A stretch of DNA of 32,802 nucleotides from Enterobacter sp. (GCA_022649305.1 JALCNW010000050.1:1-32802); one strand, 5' to 3'. Shown: positions 8,131-17,713, counted from the stretch's first letter. Made by a program: numbers and translations. Notes: generated by a model not told the origin, from the letters alone.

Positions 8131-10668
8131 TTAACGTGAATTGGCGAGATTTGCAGTCTTAAGCGCACATTCCGGAATAACCTGAATCATTGCCTTTAGC
8201 TCTGGAACACAGGATCCGCAGTTCGTCCCACAGCGTAACTTCAGGCCTAATGCCTTCGCGGAATCACATCCCTGCGCGATTGCCTCGCGGATCGTATTTT
8301 CGCCTACGCTGAAGCAACTGCAAATGATGCGCCCCCGATCAACGCTTTCCCCCGCGCTCCGCCCGTTAAGCAAAGCATGACGCTCGACAAGCTGGGTCGG
8401 TGCATGAGTAAAAGCTTCAGCGACAAACTCGTGCGCCAGTTCTGGAGCCATTTTCCCTTCCCAGAACCCCAGCATCAGCTCACCCTTATGCCAGGCCAGT
8501 AGACTGCTGCGCGCCCCCGTTTGCCCAACCTGTAGCTGCCAGCCGCGCGCGTTACAGTGCGCCATCAGCGCTTCCAGCAACGGCATTTCTCCCGCCAGCG
8601 TCAGACGTTTTACGCCCTGAGCCATTTTCCTCCACCAGTGAACGGACAGCGGCAGTTCAGGCAGCTCGCGCGCGTAAAGTTCGCTTTGCCAGACCGGCTG
8701 CCACGGTACGATCCTGACCGCCGTTTGCTTACTTTCTGGCTGCCCGGAATACGGGTCGCAGCGCCCTTCGACCAACGCATTCACCTTACCCTGACGGGCA
8801 AAACGGCTGTTCCAGTGCATCGGGGCAAACAGCTGGCCCTCTCGCTGCCCGGCGTTAACGCGCACTCGGGCAATCATCACCCCGCGCGGAGAGCTCAGCC
8901 TCGCCAGTTGTCCGTCGCGTAGCGCAAAACGCACCCCATCCGCAGGCGAAATATCCACATAAGGTTCGTCGATATGCTGCATCAGCCTGGCGACATAGCC
9001 GGTTCGGGTCATGGTATGCCACTGATCCCGGATGCGTCCGCTGTTCAGAATTAACGGATACAGCGCGTCGGGCACAGCCCCATGACTATTTGGTTCTACC
9101 TTGACTATTTTCTGGACAGGGAAAGACCCTGCATCCCATTGATAAGGTTCCAGCTCATCCCACTGCTGGCGCGTTAACGTGACAATGTCACGCAAATTAA
9201 ACGCCCGACTGCCGTCGTTCTCAAACGCCGACAGCGCGGCATGCTCGCAAAAAATTTCCTGTGGATGTTGCCAGGCAAACGCATCCGCGTAACCGAGTTT
9301 TTTGGCGATCTGAGCGACTATCCACCAGTCGGGCTTTGCCTCTCCCGGTGCGGGCAGGAACGCGCGCTGGCGTGAAATACGGCGCTCGGAGTTAGTCACC
9401 GTCCCGTTTTTTTCGCCCCAACCCAGCGCCGGAAAACGGATATGGGCGTAGCGACTGGTGTCAGTATCGCGCATCACCTCAGAGACAATCACCAGCGGAC
9501 AGGCTGATAACGCCTGGCACACCGCGTGGCTATCGGGAAGCGACACCGCCGGATTGGTACCCATTATCCACACCGCCTTCACTTCGCCGCGCCCTATCGC
9601 CTCGAACAGTTCCACCGCCATCAGCCCCGGTGTTTGCGCCAGCCGTTCGGTTCCCCAGAAACGCGCCACGCGCGAAAGATCATCAGGCTCAAAGTTCATG
9701 TGCGCAGCCAGCTGATTTGCCAGACCGCCGACTTCGCGCCCGCCCATTGCATTAGGCTGCCCGGTCAGCGAAAACGGCCCGCAGCCCTCACGAGCGAATT
9801 TCTGGCTGGCGAGATGCACGTTAATAATGGCGTTGCATTTGTCGCTGCCACTGGAAGACTGGTTGATCCCCATGGTGTACAGGGTGACGGCTCTGGGTGC
9901 GCTGATAAACCAGTCGTAAAATGTATTCACCTCTGAAACCGTCAGCCCGCAAAACGTCGCTACGCGCCCGGCAGGCCAGTCCGTCTCGCCCTGAATGCGG
10001 TTGAGCAAGCCCACAAACAGCCCGGCATCGCTGCCCGGCGACAACGCAAGATGCAAATCGGCGGCGTCGCAGGTCGCCGTCCTGCGCGGATCGATAACCA
10101 CCACCTTCAGGTCAGGATTATCGATTCGCGCCTGGATCAGCCGCTGATACAACACCGGATGCGTCCACGCCGCATTCGATCCCACCAGCACCACCAGGTC
10201 GGTATTTTCAATATCGGTATAGCTGCACGGGACGATATCTTCACCGAAAGCGCGCTTATACCCGGTCACCGCCGACGACATGCACAGGCGCGAATTGGTG
10301 TCGATGTTAGCGGCACCGATGAATCCCTTCATCAGCTTGTTGGCGGCGTAATAGTCCTCAGTCAGCAGCTGACCGGAGGCGTAAAACGCCACCGCTTGCG
10401 GCCCATGAGTGTCGATAATGTCACGCAGGCGATCGCCCGCCGCCGCCAGCGCCTGCGCCCAGTCGACCTCGTTGTCGTTAATCATCGGATGCAGCAGACG
10501 CCCCTCCAGCCCGGTAGTCTCCCCGAGCGCCGAGCCTTTCACGCAAAGTCTGCCGTAATTGGCGGGATGGGCGTCATCGCCGCGCACGCGCACCTCGCCA
10601 TCACTAACGCTGGCAATGACACCGCAGCCAACGCCGCAGTACGGGCAGGTGGTTCGGGTTTGCGTCAT
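8131..10668 (-). CDS. nasA: Assimilatory nitrate reductase catalytic subunit NasA
   Basis: Cytoplasmic molybdoenzyme reducing nitrate to nitrite for nitrogen assimilation. The 845-residue protein opens with an N-terminal [4Fe-4S] motif (Cys8, Cys11, Cys15, Cys42). It carries the NSRLCMSSA segment whose Cys129 is the probable molybdenum ligand of the Nap/Nas class, bis-MGD binding stretches (for example MGTNPAVSLPDS), and a C-terminal BFD-like [2Fe-2S] domain (ICSC about residue 790, then CGTNCGSC). The C-terminal cluster is typical of Klebsiella NasA and absent from periplasmic NapA. The ATG overlaps the nasB stop as ATGA, showing coupling. It is the last gene of the nas operon, and I see no clear terminator in the 44 bp before ychO. 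Confidence 0.95.
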   Translation of the reverse strand: MTQTRTTCPYCGVGCGVIASVSDGEVRVRGDDAHPANYGRLCVKGSALGETTGLEGRLLHPMINDNEVDWAQALAAAGDRLRDIIDTHGPQAVAFYASGQLLTEDYYAANKLMKGFIGAANIDTNSRLCMSSAVTGYKRAFGEDIVPCSYTDIENTDLVVLVGSNAAWTHPVLYQRLIQARIDNPDLKVVVIDPRRTATCDAADLHLALSPGSDAGLFVGLLNRIQGETDWPAGRVATFCGLTVSEVNTFYDWFISAPRAVTLYTMGINQSSSGSDKCNAIINVHLASQKFAREGCGPFSLTGQPNAMGGREVGGLANQLAAHMNFEPDDLSRVARFWGTERLAQTPGLMAVELFEAIGRGEVKAVWIMGTNPAVSLPDSHAVCQALSACPLVIVSEVMRDTDTSRYAHIRFPALGWGEKNGTVTNSERRISRQRAFLPAPGEAKPDWWIVAQIAKKLGYADAFAWQHPQEIFCEHAALSAFENDGSRAFNLRDIVTLTRQQWDELEPYQWDAGSFPVQKIVKVEPNSHGAVPDALYPLILNSGRIRDQWHTMTRTGYVARLMQHIDEPYVDISPADGVRFALRDGQLARLSSPRGVMIARVRVNAGQREGQLFAPMHWNSRFARQGKVNALVEGRCDPYSGQPESKQTAVRIVPWQPVWQSELYARELPELPLSVHWWRKMAQGVKRLTLAGEMPLLEALMAHCNARGWQLQVGQTGARSSLLAWHKGELMLGFWEGKMAPELAHEFVAEAFTHAPTQLVERHALLNGRSAGESVDRGRIICSCFSVGENTIREAIAQGCDSAKALGLKLRCGTNCGSCVPELKAMIQVIPECALKTANLANSR

Positions 10669-13600
10669 GAGGCCTCCGCGCGCATCACCAGTTCTTCATG
10701 GCTTACCCATACTTTGCCGCCTTCAATTTTCACCGGCCAGGCACGTACGGCGGGTTCACCGCTATCGACCTGACGCCCGTCGCGCAGACGAATACGCTGT
10801 TTATACAGCGGCGAAATCACCACTGGCTCTCCGCCCGCATCGCCAAGAATGCCGCGCGACAGGACGTTAACGTCTCCGCCCGGCTCAACGTCTTCGAGTG
10901 CATAAACCTCCTTTCCGAAACGGAACAACGCAATGTGCTGCTGACCCAGATACGCGCCGATACCGGCCTGCTCAGGGATATCGTCAATACCGCAGATTTC
11001 CTGCCAGCGTTTTGCGGGCGTCGCCGTCTGGTTATTGACGCTGCTTCTGAACAGCGCCAGGCGATTCGGATCGCTCAGAGTGGTTTGCCATTCGCACTGG
11101 TAGGTATCCACTATCCGCGCCATCTCCTGCTCCAGTTCGCAGGCAATGCCGAGAGAATCGTTGACGATAACGTCGCGAAGATACGCAATGCCGCCTTCCA
11201 GATTGTCCATCCAGGTGCTGGTACGTTGCAGACGATCGGCGGTGCGGATGTAAAACATCAGGAAGCGATCGACGGTACGCAATAGCGTTTCATCATCCAG
11301 ATCGCTGGCAAACAGATCGGCATGGCGCGGCTTCATCCCCCCGTTGCCGCAGAGATACAGATTCCAGCCCTTATCGGTGGCGATTACCCCTACGTCTTTA
11401 CTTTGCGCTTCGGCGCATTCCCGGGTGCAACCCGAAACCGCCATCTTGATCTTGTGCGGCGCGCGAAGGCCCTTGTAGCGATGCTCCAGCGTCACCGCCA
11501 GGCCGGTAGAATCCTGCACACCGTAACGACACCAGGTTGAACCGACGCAGGATTTGACGGTACGCAAAGATTTTCCGTAGGCATGCCCGGTTTCAAAACC
11601 CGCTTCAATCAGCGCTTGCCAAATTTCCGGCAGTTGTTCGAGCGTCGCGCCAAACAGGTCGATACGCTGACCGCCGGTGATTTTGCTGTAAAGCTGATAG
11701 CGTTTGGCAATCTGCCCGATAGCAATCAACCCATCGGCGCTGACTTCCCCGGCGGGCATGCGCGGCACAATCGAGTAGGTGCCGTCTTTTTGAATATTGG
11801 CGAAATAACGGTCGTTGGTATCCTGCAGCGGCAGATGCGCGGGCTTCAGCAGATATTCGTTCCAGCACGAGGCCAGCACCGATCCCACCAGCGGTTTACA
11901 GATTTCACAGCCGTGACCCTGCCCGTAGCGGCTGATGAGTTGCTCAAAAGTATGAATGCGGTTCACGCGCACCAGATGGTAGATTTCCTGACGCGAGTAG
12001 GCGAAGTGTTCGCAGATATCCTTTTTCACCTCCACACCCTGCGCGGCCAGCTGAAATTCCATCACCTGTTTCACCAGGGCGCTACAGCCTCCGCAGCCGG
12101 TTGCCGCTTTGGTGCACTGTTTTATCGCGCCGATATCCGTGGCACCAGCACTCACCGCCTGACAAATATCGCCTTTGCTGACGTTATGACACGAGCAAAT
12201 CTGCGCGCCGTCCGGCAGTGCCGCCACGCCGAGCGCTTTTGGCGCACTGCCCGCAACCGCAGGCAGGATCAACGTTTCCGGGTCTTTTGGCAGACTGATG
12301 TCGTTTAGCATCATCTGTACCAGCGTCGCGTATTCGGCGGCGTCCCCCACCAGCACCCCACCGAGCAGGGATTTACCGTCCGCGCTGACCACGATTTTTT
12401 TATAGATTTGCTGAGGGCCATGGGTCCACTGGTAGCTTTGCGCCCCCGGCGTGCGGGCATGCGCGTCACCAAACGAGGCCACATCCACGCCGAGTAGCTT
12501 GAGCTTGGTGCTCATGTCCGCACCGGTAAATGCGCGCGCTTCCCCACAAAGCTGGGCTGCCACCACGCGTGCCATCTGATAGCCCGGCGCAACCAGGCCG
12601 AAGATTTTGCCTTCCCACAGGGCGCATTCGCCAATGGCAAACACGCGTTCATCCGAGGTGCGACAATGCTTATCAATACTGATCCCACCGCGTTCACCCA
12701 TCGCTAATCCGCTGCTGCGCGCCAGAGCATCCTGCGGACGAATTCCGGCGGAGAAGACCACCAGATCGGTTTCAAGCTCGCTGCCATCGGCAAAGCGCAG
12801 TGCCAGTCCTTTCGCGGTCTGTGCGATTTCTGTCGTTGATTTGCTGGTATGCACTCCGACGCCGAGGGCTTCAATTTTACGGCGCAGCATCGCGGCTCCG
12901 TCGTTATCCAGCTGGACCGCCATTAGATTCGGGGCGAATTCCACTACGTCCGTTTCCAGCCCCAGTTGCTTAAGCGCGTTGGCAGCCTCCAGCCCCAGAA
13001 GCCCACCGCCAATCACTACGCCACGGCGCGCGTTGGCCGCGTGGGCGGCAATGTTATCCAGATCGTCGAGCGTGCGATAAACAAAACACCCTGCCAGTTC
13101 GCGCCCTGGCACAGGTGGTACAAACGGATATGACCCCGTCGCCAGCACCAGCGTATCCCAGTGAGTTTCGTGCCCACTGGCGGTCCGCACCACGCGCGCT
13201 TCACGGTCAATGTCCACAACCTGTTGCATCAGACGCAGCTCGATACCGTTTTTGGCAAAGAAATCCTCTTCGACCAGCGACAGCGAATCGGCGTTGCGAT
13301 CGTCAAAATAGGCTGAAAGATGCACGCGATCATAGGCCGCGTAGCGCTCCTCGCCAAACACCACGATCTGGTATTGCAAATGCAAATTGCGGCTCACGCA
13401 ATCTTCGAGAAAATGATGGCCGACCATGCCGTGCCCAACCACTACCAGAGTAGGTTTTGTCATCGCGTTCTGTCCTGCAACCTGTGGTTGCGTCGTGAAT
13501 TGATCGAACAGCCAGTCCGCCTGCGCGGGAACGGGCTTTGCCAGTAAATCGGTAAACGTCGCCGCGCTGCGGCAATCGCCCATCAGCAACACGCCAGCAA

Positions 13601-14651
13601 GCTGACCGTGCCGAATCAGCAGGCGGCGGTAATGACGGGTAAGCGGATCCCAGGAGGTCCAGACCGCATCGTCCGGTTGTGGCATCACGCTCCCGGCACT
13701 AAACAGCTCAATGCCGGTCACCTTCAGGCGCATGCCACTTTCCTGCGGTGCAAACTCGTTGACGCTGTGCCCCGCCAACCGCGCAGCCAATATTTCTGCG
13801 TGCGCCAGGCACGGCGCGACCAGCCCCCAGGTTTGGCCGTTGATTTCACAGCACTCGCCCATCGCGCTAACGGCGGGGTGCGAGGTCTGCATCAGGTTGT
13901 CCACAACAATACCTTTGCCACAAAACAACCCGCTGGCCTTCGCAAGCGCCGCGTTGGGGATCACACCCGTGGCTAACACCACGCGGGTAGCGGCGAGTTG
14001 ACGCCCGCTGCTGAGCGTGACGAACGCCTTTGTAATCACGGTGATACCGGACGCCAGTTCGCAGCGAATACCGCGATCATCCAGCGCCTTTTCCAGCAGT
14101 AAACCCGCGCGCGAATCAAGCTGTTGCTCCATCAGCCAGTCGCCACGATGCACTAACGTGACCTTGTCACATGACTGCTTTAACGCGGCGGCGGCCTCCA
14201 CACCAAGGACTCCGCCCCCCAGCACCACCGCTGGACCGGGGGTAGACAGAATGGCGTTGACGTCGTTGAGCGTGCGAAAACTAAACACATGTTCAAGCTC
14301 GCTGCCCGGAATCGGCGGCACAAAGGGCTGCGATCCGGTAGCGAATACCAGCTCATCCCACGCCAGCTCGCGCCTTTCAGTGCGAAGATGGCGCGAGGCG
14401 AGATCCACGGCGATGACCTTTTCGCCCGTCAATACCGTGACGCCGCGCGCCTGATACCAGCCGTCATCATGAAAGCGCGTGGCTGACGCCTGTTTTTCAC
14501 CGCCCAACACCGGTGAGAGCTGGATTCGGTTGTAGGCGTTTTCCGGCTCCTCTCCAATGACGGTGATAGCGAAACGACCGGGCGCACGTTCGGTCAGGGA
14601 TTCAATCAGTCGCGTTGCCGCCATGCCGTTACCCACGATCACCAGTCGCAT
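10665..14651 (-). CDS. nasB: NasC-NasB fused frame: FAD/NADH electron-transfer module joined to siroheme nitrite reductase with C-terminal NirD-like domain
   Basis: One open frame of 1328 residues from the ATG at 14651, which has a strong AGGAGG ribosome site. Residues 1-396 correspond to Klebsiella NasC: a FAD/NAD(P)-dependent oxidoreductase with VIVGNGMAA near residue 4 and VVLGGGVLGVEAA near 144, thought to pass electrons to NasA. At residue 397 (13463) the frame runs straight into a NasB/NirB start, MTKPTLVVVGHGMVG. NasB follows: second FAD and NAD modules, a BFD-like [2Fe-2S] site (ICSCHNVSK with CTKAATGCGGC), a ferredoxin-like half-domain, and siroheme/[4Fe-4S] cysteines (SCVGSTWC and SGCTREC). 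About 105 C-terminal residues are NirD-like and lack Rieske ligands. Predicted activities are NADH-dependent nitrite reduction to ammonium plus electron supply to NasA. As remembered, K. oxytoca has separate NasC (about 43 kDa) and NasB (957 aa). Separate translation from 13463 remains possible. Confidence 0.88.
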   Translation of the reverse strand: MRLVIVGNGMAATRLIESLTERAPGRFAITVIGEEPENAYNRIQLSPVLGGEKQASATRFHDDGWYQARGVTVLTGEKVIAVDLASRHLRTERRELAWDELVFATGSQPFVPPIPGSELEHVFSFRTLNDVNAILSTPGPAVVLGGGVLGVEAAAALKQSCDKVTLVHRGDWLMEQQLDSRAGLLLEKALDDRGIRCELASGITVITKAFVTLSSGRQLAATRVVLATGVIPNAALAKASGLFCGKGIVVDNLMQTSHPAVSAMGECCEINGQTWGLVAPCLAHAEILAARLAGHSVNEFAPQESGMRLKVTGIELFSAGSVMPQPDDAVWTSWDPLTRHYRRLLIRHGQLAGVLLMGDCRSAATFTDLLAKPVPAQADWLFDQFTTQPQVAGQNAMTKPTLVVVGHGMVGHHFLEDCVSRNLHLQYQIVVFGEERYAAYDRVHLSAYFDDRNADSLSLVEEDFFAKNGIELRLMQQVVDIDREARVVRTASGHETHWDTLVLATGSYPFVPPVPGRELAGCFVYRTLDDLDNIAAHAANARRGVVIGGGLLGLEAANALKQLGLETDVVEFAPNLMAVQLDNDGAAMLRRKIEALGVGVHTSKSTTEIAQTAKGLALRFADGSELETDLVVFSAGIRPQDALARSSGLAMGERGGISIDKHCRTSDERVFAIGECALWEGKIFGLVAPGYQMARVVAAQLCGEARAFTGADMSTKLKLLGVDVASFGDAHARTPGAQSYQWTHGPQQIYKKIVVSADGKSLLGGVLVGDAAEYATLVQMMLNDISLPKDPETLILPAVAGSAPKALGVAALPDGAQICSCHNVSKGDICQAVSAGATDIGAIKQCTKAATGCGGCSALVKQVMEFQLAAQGVEVKKDICEHFAYSRQEIYHLVRVNRIHTFEQLISRYGQGHGCEICKPLVGSVLASCWNEYLLKPAHLPLQDTNDRYFANIQKDGTYSIVPRMPAGEVSADGLIAIGQIAKRYQLYSKITGGQRIDLFGATLEQLPEIWQALIEAGFETGHAYGKSLRTVKSCVGSTWCRYGVQDSTGLAVTLEHRYKGLRAPHKIKMAVSGCTRECAEAQSKDVGVIATDKGWNLYLCGNGGMKPRHADLFASDLDDETLLRTVDRFLMFYIRTADRLQRTSTWMDNLEGGIAYLRDVIVNDSLGIACELEQEMARIVDTYQCEWQTTLSDPNRLALFRSSVNNQTATPAKRWQEICGIDDIPEQAGIGAYLGQQHIALFRFGKEVYALEDVEPGGDVNVLSRGILGDAGGEPVVISPLYKQRIRLRDGRQVDSGEPAVRAWPVKIEGGKVWVSHEELVMRAEAS
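13461..13476 (-). promoter_or_regulatory. Possible internal ribosome-binding site and ATG for separate NasB synthesis
   Basis: On the minus strand an AGGACA-like Shine-Dalgarno (13476-13471) lies seven bases ahead of an in-frame ATG (13463-13461). Initiation here would yield a 932-residue NasB, close to the 957 remembered for K. oxytoca. Whether cells make the fusion, free NasB or both cannot be told from sequence. Confidence 0.4.
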
Positions 14652-14664
14652 TGATGCCTCCTTG

Positions 14665-15453
14665 TCACGCCGCTTTCGGCTGTTTTTCATAGAGGAACTG
14701 CAAAACCTGCTGGCGCATGTGGTGATAACGGCTATCGTCCGCCAGTTGCACCCGATTGCGAGGACGCGGCAGATCCACCCGCATAATCTCGCCCACCGTT
14801 GCCGCAGGACCATTGGTCATCATCAGCACGCGATCTGACAGCAGTACCGCCTCGTCAACATCGTGGGTAATCAGCACGATAGTGGTATTCAGCTCCTGCT
14901 GGATTTTCATCACCGAATCCTGCAAGTGGGCTCGCGTCAGGGCATCGAGCGCGCCGAACGGCTCATCCATCAGCAATACTTTCGGCTTCATCGCCAGCGC
15001 GCGGGCAATGCCGACACGCTGCTTCATGCCCCCGGAGATTTCGTCAGGACGCTTATGCAGCGCGTGCCCCATCTGCACGCGGTCGAGGTTGTGTTCAATC
15101 CACTCTTTACGCTCGGTCTTGCTCATCGTGCGTCGGAATACCTGATCGACAGCCAGCGCCACGTTGTCGAAGCAGGTTAACCACGGCAGCAGAGAGTGGT
15201 TCTGAAACACCACCGCGCGCTCCGGGCCTGGACCGGCGATTTCACGGTTATCGCAAATTAGCCCGCCTTCCGTCGGCAGCGTGATCCCGGCGATAAGGTT
15301 GAGCAGCGTTGATTTGCCGCAGCCCGAATGGCCAATCAGGCTCACGGTTTCACCTTCGTGAATGTCGAAAGAGACGTTTTGCAGCGCCAGAAAGTCACCG
15401 CTGGCAGTGGAAAAACGCTGGCTCACGGCCTGTACCTGAATTAACGGTTTCAT
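14665..15453 (-). CDS. nasD: Nitrate/nitrite ABC transporter ATPase NasD
   Basis: Cytoplasmic ATPase of the NasFED importer (NrtD/SsuB-like). The 262-residue protein has Walker A GHSGCGKST (41-49), the Q-loop at Gln84, the ABC signature SGGMKQRVGIARA (140-152), Walker B VLLMDEP (159-165) and the H-loop His197. The start follows the nasE stop by nine bases, with TAAGGAG serving as both stop and ribosome site. The gene is followed after 13 bp by nasC. A single-ATPase importer is expected to form a homodimer on NasE. Confidence 0.94.
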   Translation of the reverse strand: MKPLIQVQAVSQRFSTASGDFLALQNVSFDIHEGETVSLIGHSGCGKSTLLNLIAGITLPTEGGLICDNREIAGPGPERAVVFQNHSLLPWLTCFDNVALAVDQVFRRTMSKTERKEWIEHNLDRVQMGHALHKRPDEISGGMKQRVGIARALAMKPKVLLMDEPFGALDALTRAHLQDSVMKIQQELNTTIVLITHDVDEAVLLSDRVLMMTNGPAATVGEIMRVDLPRPRNRVQLADDSRYHHMRQQVLQFLYEKQPKAA

Positions 15454-15462
15454 GTTCGCTCC

Positions 15463-16344
15463 TTATTTTTCCTGCCAGCTAAAGCGGCGGGCGATCAGCA
15501 TCAGCCCCTGCTCCAGCAGCAGTCCGACCACGCCGATGATGACGATGGCAATGAGAATGTTTTCGACGTTAAGGTTGTTCCACTCGTTCCAGATCCAGAA
15601 CCCAATGCCTAATCCCCCGGTGAGCATTTCGGCTGCGACAATAACCAACCACGCAATGCCGATAGAGAGCCGCACCCCGGTCAGCACCGCGGGCAGTACG
15701 GCGGGAAACAGAATGCGACGCATGATGGTCCACTCAGAAAGTTGCAGCACGCGGGCCACGTTGAGGTAATCCTGCGGAATGCGACGCACGCCTTCGGCGG
15801 TGTTGATCACCATCGGCCAGATGGAGCAGATGAAAATGGTCCAACTGGACGCTGGCTCAGCCTTTTGAAACAACAGCAGACCAATGGGTAACCATGCCAG
15901 CGGGCTGACCGGGCGCAGGAGCGCAATCAGCGGCGTAAACATGCGGGAGATAAAGGTAAAACGACCAATCAAAAAACCGAGCGGGATACCCACGATGGCC
16001 GCCAGACCAAAGCCAATCGCCACGCGCTGTAATGAGGCAAGCACGTTCCAGCCGATACCCATATCATTCGGTCCGTCGCGATAAAACGGGTCGGCGAACA
16101 GCGTCATAGCAGAATCCAGAGTGCTAAGCGGCGTCGGAAAACCCTTGCTGTTAATGGCCGCCAGCTGCCATAGCACCACCAGCAGACCCAGCCCCAAAAA
16201 GGCCGGGATCACCCGCTGGAAGAGATCGTTCACGCGGCGAGCGAATGCCGGGGCGCGACGCCGGATCTGCACTGGCGGCAGCGTAATCACTTCGCCACTG
16301 ACGGGATGTTCAGCCGTGGTCTTTGTGTTTTGCATCTGTTTCAT
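15463..16344 (-). CDS. nasE: Nitrate/nitrite ABC transporter permease NasE
   Basis: Inner-membrane permease of the NrtB/SsuC type, 293 residues with about six transmembrane segments. The first is FLGLGLLVVLWQLAAI near residue 53. The cytoplasmic EAA loop follows AEGVRRIPQDYLNVARVL at about residues 190-207 and would contact NasD. The long hydrophilic N terminus (about 45 residues) is usual for this family. The ATG at 16344 lies one base after the nasF stop (TGATATG), so translation is probably coupled; a second in-frame ATG three codons later is an alternative start. Confidence 0.93.
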   Translation of the reverse strand: MKQMQNTKTTAEHPVSGEVITLPPVQIRRRAPAFARRVNDLFQRVIPAFLGLGLLVVLWQLAAINSKGFPTPLSTLDSAMTLFADPFYRDGPNDMGIGWNVLASLQRVAIGFGLAAIVGIPLGFLIGRFTFISRMFTPLIALLRPVSPLAWLPIGLLLFQKAEPASSWTIFICSIWPMVINTAEGVRRIPQDYLNVARVLQLSEWTIMRRILFPAVLPAVLTGVRLSIGIAWLVIVAAEMLTGGLGIGFWIWNEWNNLNVENILIAIVIIGVVGLLLEQGLMLIARRFSWQEK

Positions 16345-16345
16345 A

Positions 16346-17593
16346 TCAGGCCCCTGTACGGTGAATGGCGAAACGACTGGCGTATCCCTGCGGATCGGTG
16401 CCGTTCCAGACGGTACCGTCCATTAATGTGCTGCTGCGCATCGATGATGACGGTGCAGTAATGCCGCCGACGGCGGTGGCGGCGTCTTTCCAGACCGCCG
16501 TCTGGTTAATGCGTTGTGCAATCCCCGCGTAGTCCGGATCGGTTTTTAGCAGGCCCCAGCGGCGGAACTGGGTCAGGAACCACATCCCGTCGGAGTGCCA
16601 CGGGTAGCTCACGGCACCTTCATCGAAGAAACGGATGGGATGGGCATCCTGCCAGCGCTGGCCGATACCGTTGTCGTACTCCCCGAGCATCCGCCCGGTG
16701 AGATACTGCTCTTTGGTGTTAAGCCAGGCGCGACGCGACAGGATCTGCGCGGTTTCACGTTTGTTTTCAGGAGATGCATCAATCCAGCGGGCGGCCTCCA
16801 TCACGGCGCACACCAGCGCTCTGGCGGTATGCGGGTTTTGCTCGACCCAGTCGCGGCGCGTTCCGAGGATTTTTTCCGGGTGCTCCGGCCAGATAGACTG
16901 CGATGTCGCGGCGGTGAATCCGATTCGATCGTTGATGGCGCGCGCGTTCCACGGCTCACCCACGCAAAAACCGACCATATTGCCGATGCGCATATTCATC
17001 ACCATCTGCGGCGGCGGCACGACCACGGTGCGAACGTCGTCGAACGGGTTAATCCCCGCGCTCGCCAGCCAGTAGTACAGCCACATGGCATGCGTTCCGG
17101 TCGGGAAGGTATGAGCAAAGCTGTAGGTTCCAGGTGCCTGCTGCCCAATCAGCTTTTTCAGGCCGTCGACGTCGCGCACGCCCTTATCCAGCAGATCGTT
17201 TGAAAGCGTGATCGCCTGGCCGTTATGGTTCAGGGTCATCAGGTTTGCCATCGGCTGCGGCTTACCCGCAATCCCGAGTTCCAGGCCATACAGCAGGCCG
17301 TAAAGAATATGCGCGGCATCCAGTTCACCAGCCACCAGCTTGTCGCGCACCGCCGCCCAGCTCGCCTCTTTGGTGGGGACAATGGTAATCCCGTATTTTT
17401 TATCAAAGCCTTTCAGCGCGGCGATGACCACTGGCGCGCAGTCGGTCAGCGGAATAAACCCGATGCGTACCGTCTCCTGTTCCGGTTTATCGGAACCTGC
17501 CGCCCACGCCGCGTGCATCATGCCCGGCAGCATCATCGCGGTTCCTGCCAGCGCACTCGCGTGTAAAAATCGCCGTCTCGTCCAGTCCACCAT
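16346..17593 (-). CDS. nasF: Nitrate/nitrite-binding periplasmic protein NasF, Tat-exported
   Basis: Solute-binding component of the NasFED importer, 415 residues, CmpA/NrtA family. The N terminus has a twin-arginine signal (RRRFLHASA, residues 6-14, hydrophobic core, cleavage near AWA), so export of the folded protein by Tat is predicted. The mature part opens with VRIGFIPLTDCAPVVIAALKG, characteristic of nitrate/bicarbonate-binding proteins. The ATG at 17593 has GGGGAG upstream. It is the first gene of the operon and follows the regulated leader at 17594-17704. Ligand choice (nitrate, nitrite or both) rests on family and operon context. Confidence 0.94.
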   Translation of the reverse strand: MVDWTRRRFLHASALAGTAMMLPGMMHAAWAAGSDKPEQETVRIGFIPLTDCAPVVIAALKGFDKKYGITIVPTKEASWAAVRDKLVAGELDAAHILYGLLYGLELGIAGKPQPMANLMTLNHNGQAITLSNDLLDKGVRDVDGLKKLIGQQAPGTYSFAHTFPTGTHAMWLYYWLASAGINPFDDVRTVVVPPPQMVMNMRIGNMVGFCVGEPWNARAINDRIGFTAATSQSIWPEHPEKILGTRRDWVEQNPHTARALVCAVMEAARWIDASPENKRETAQILSRRAWLNTKEQYLTGRMLGEYDNGIGQRWQDAHPIRFFDEGAVSYPWHSDGMWFLTQFRRWGLLKTDPDYAGIAQRINQTAVWKDAATAVGGITAPSSSMRSSTLMDGTVWNGTDPQGYASRFAIHRTGA

Positions 17594-17613
17594 GCTCGCT
17601 CCCCAAAAAAATC

Positions 17614-17654
17614 AAAAAAAAAGCGCCCGGCAATGCCGTAGCATTGCAGGACGC
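17614..17654 (-). terminator. Intrinsic terminator in the nasF leader (target of NasR antitermination)
   Basis: Minus-strand stem of 13 pairs (17654-17642 with 17635-17623, one mismatch and one G-U), hexaloop CTACGG, then nine T residues (17622-17614). It lies upstream of nasF, not after a gene, so it would attenuate the operon unless overridden. K. oxytoca nasF has the same leader arrangement, and NasR relieves termination when nitrate or nitrite is present. Confidence 0.9.
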
Positions 17655-17671
17655 CTTTATCCCGAAAACGC

Positions 17672-17691
17672 ACGCACCGCCATTGGCGCGT
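17672..17691 (-). promoter_or_regulatory. ANTAR-type RNA hairpin in the nasF leader, predicted NasR binding site
   Basis: In the transcript, ACGCGCC (17691-17685) pairs with GGTGCGU (17678-17672), seven pairs with one G-U, around the hexaloop AAUGGC. The loop has A at position 1 and G at position 4, the signature of ANTAR-protein RNA targets. It starts about 13 nt into the inferred leader and precedes the terminator by 17 nt, as hairpin 1:2 does in K. oxytoca nasF. Confidence 0.82.
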
Positions 17692-17713
17692 CGTTAAAGT
17701 TGTTCATTGAGTA

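Noticed and set aside
10051..10773. 240-codon plus-strand open frame opposite nasA
   Set aside because: Antisense shadow of the GC-rich nasA/nasB genes; arginine-rich, with no domain.
11583..12308. 241-codon plus-strand open frame opposite nasB
   Set aside because: Antisense shadow; the minus-strand frame carries clear nitrite reductase motifs.
14652..14813. 54-codon N-terminal extension of the NasC frame
   Set aside because: It overlaps nasD out of phase and has no ribosome site; the ATG at 14651 follows AGGAGG and begins the FAD-binding fold.
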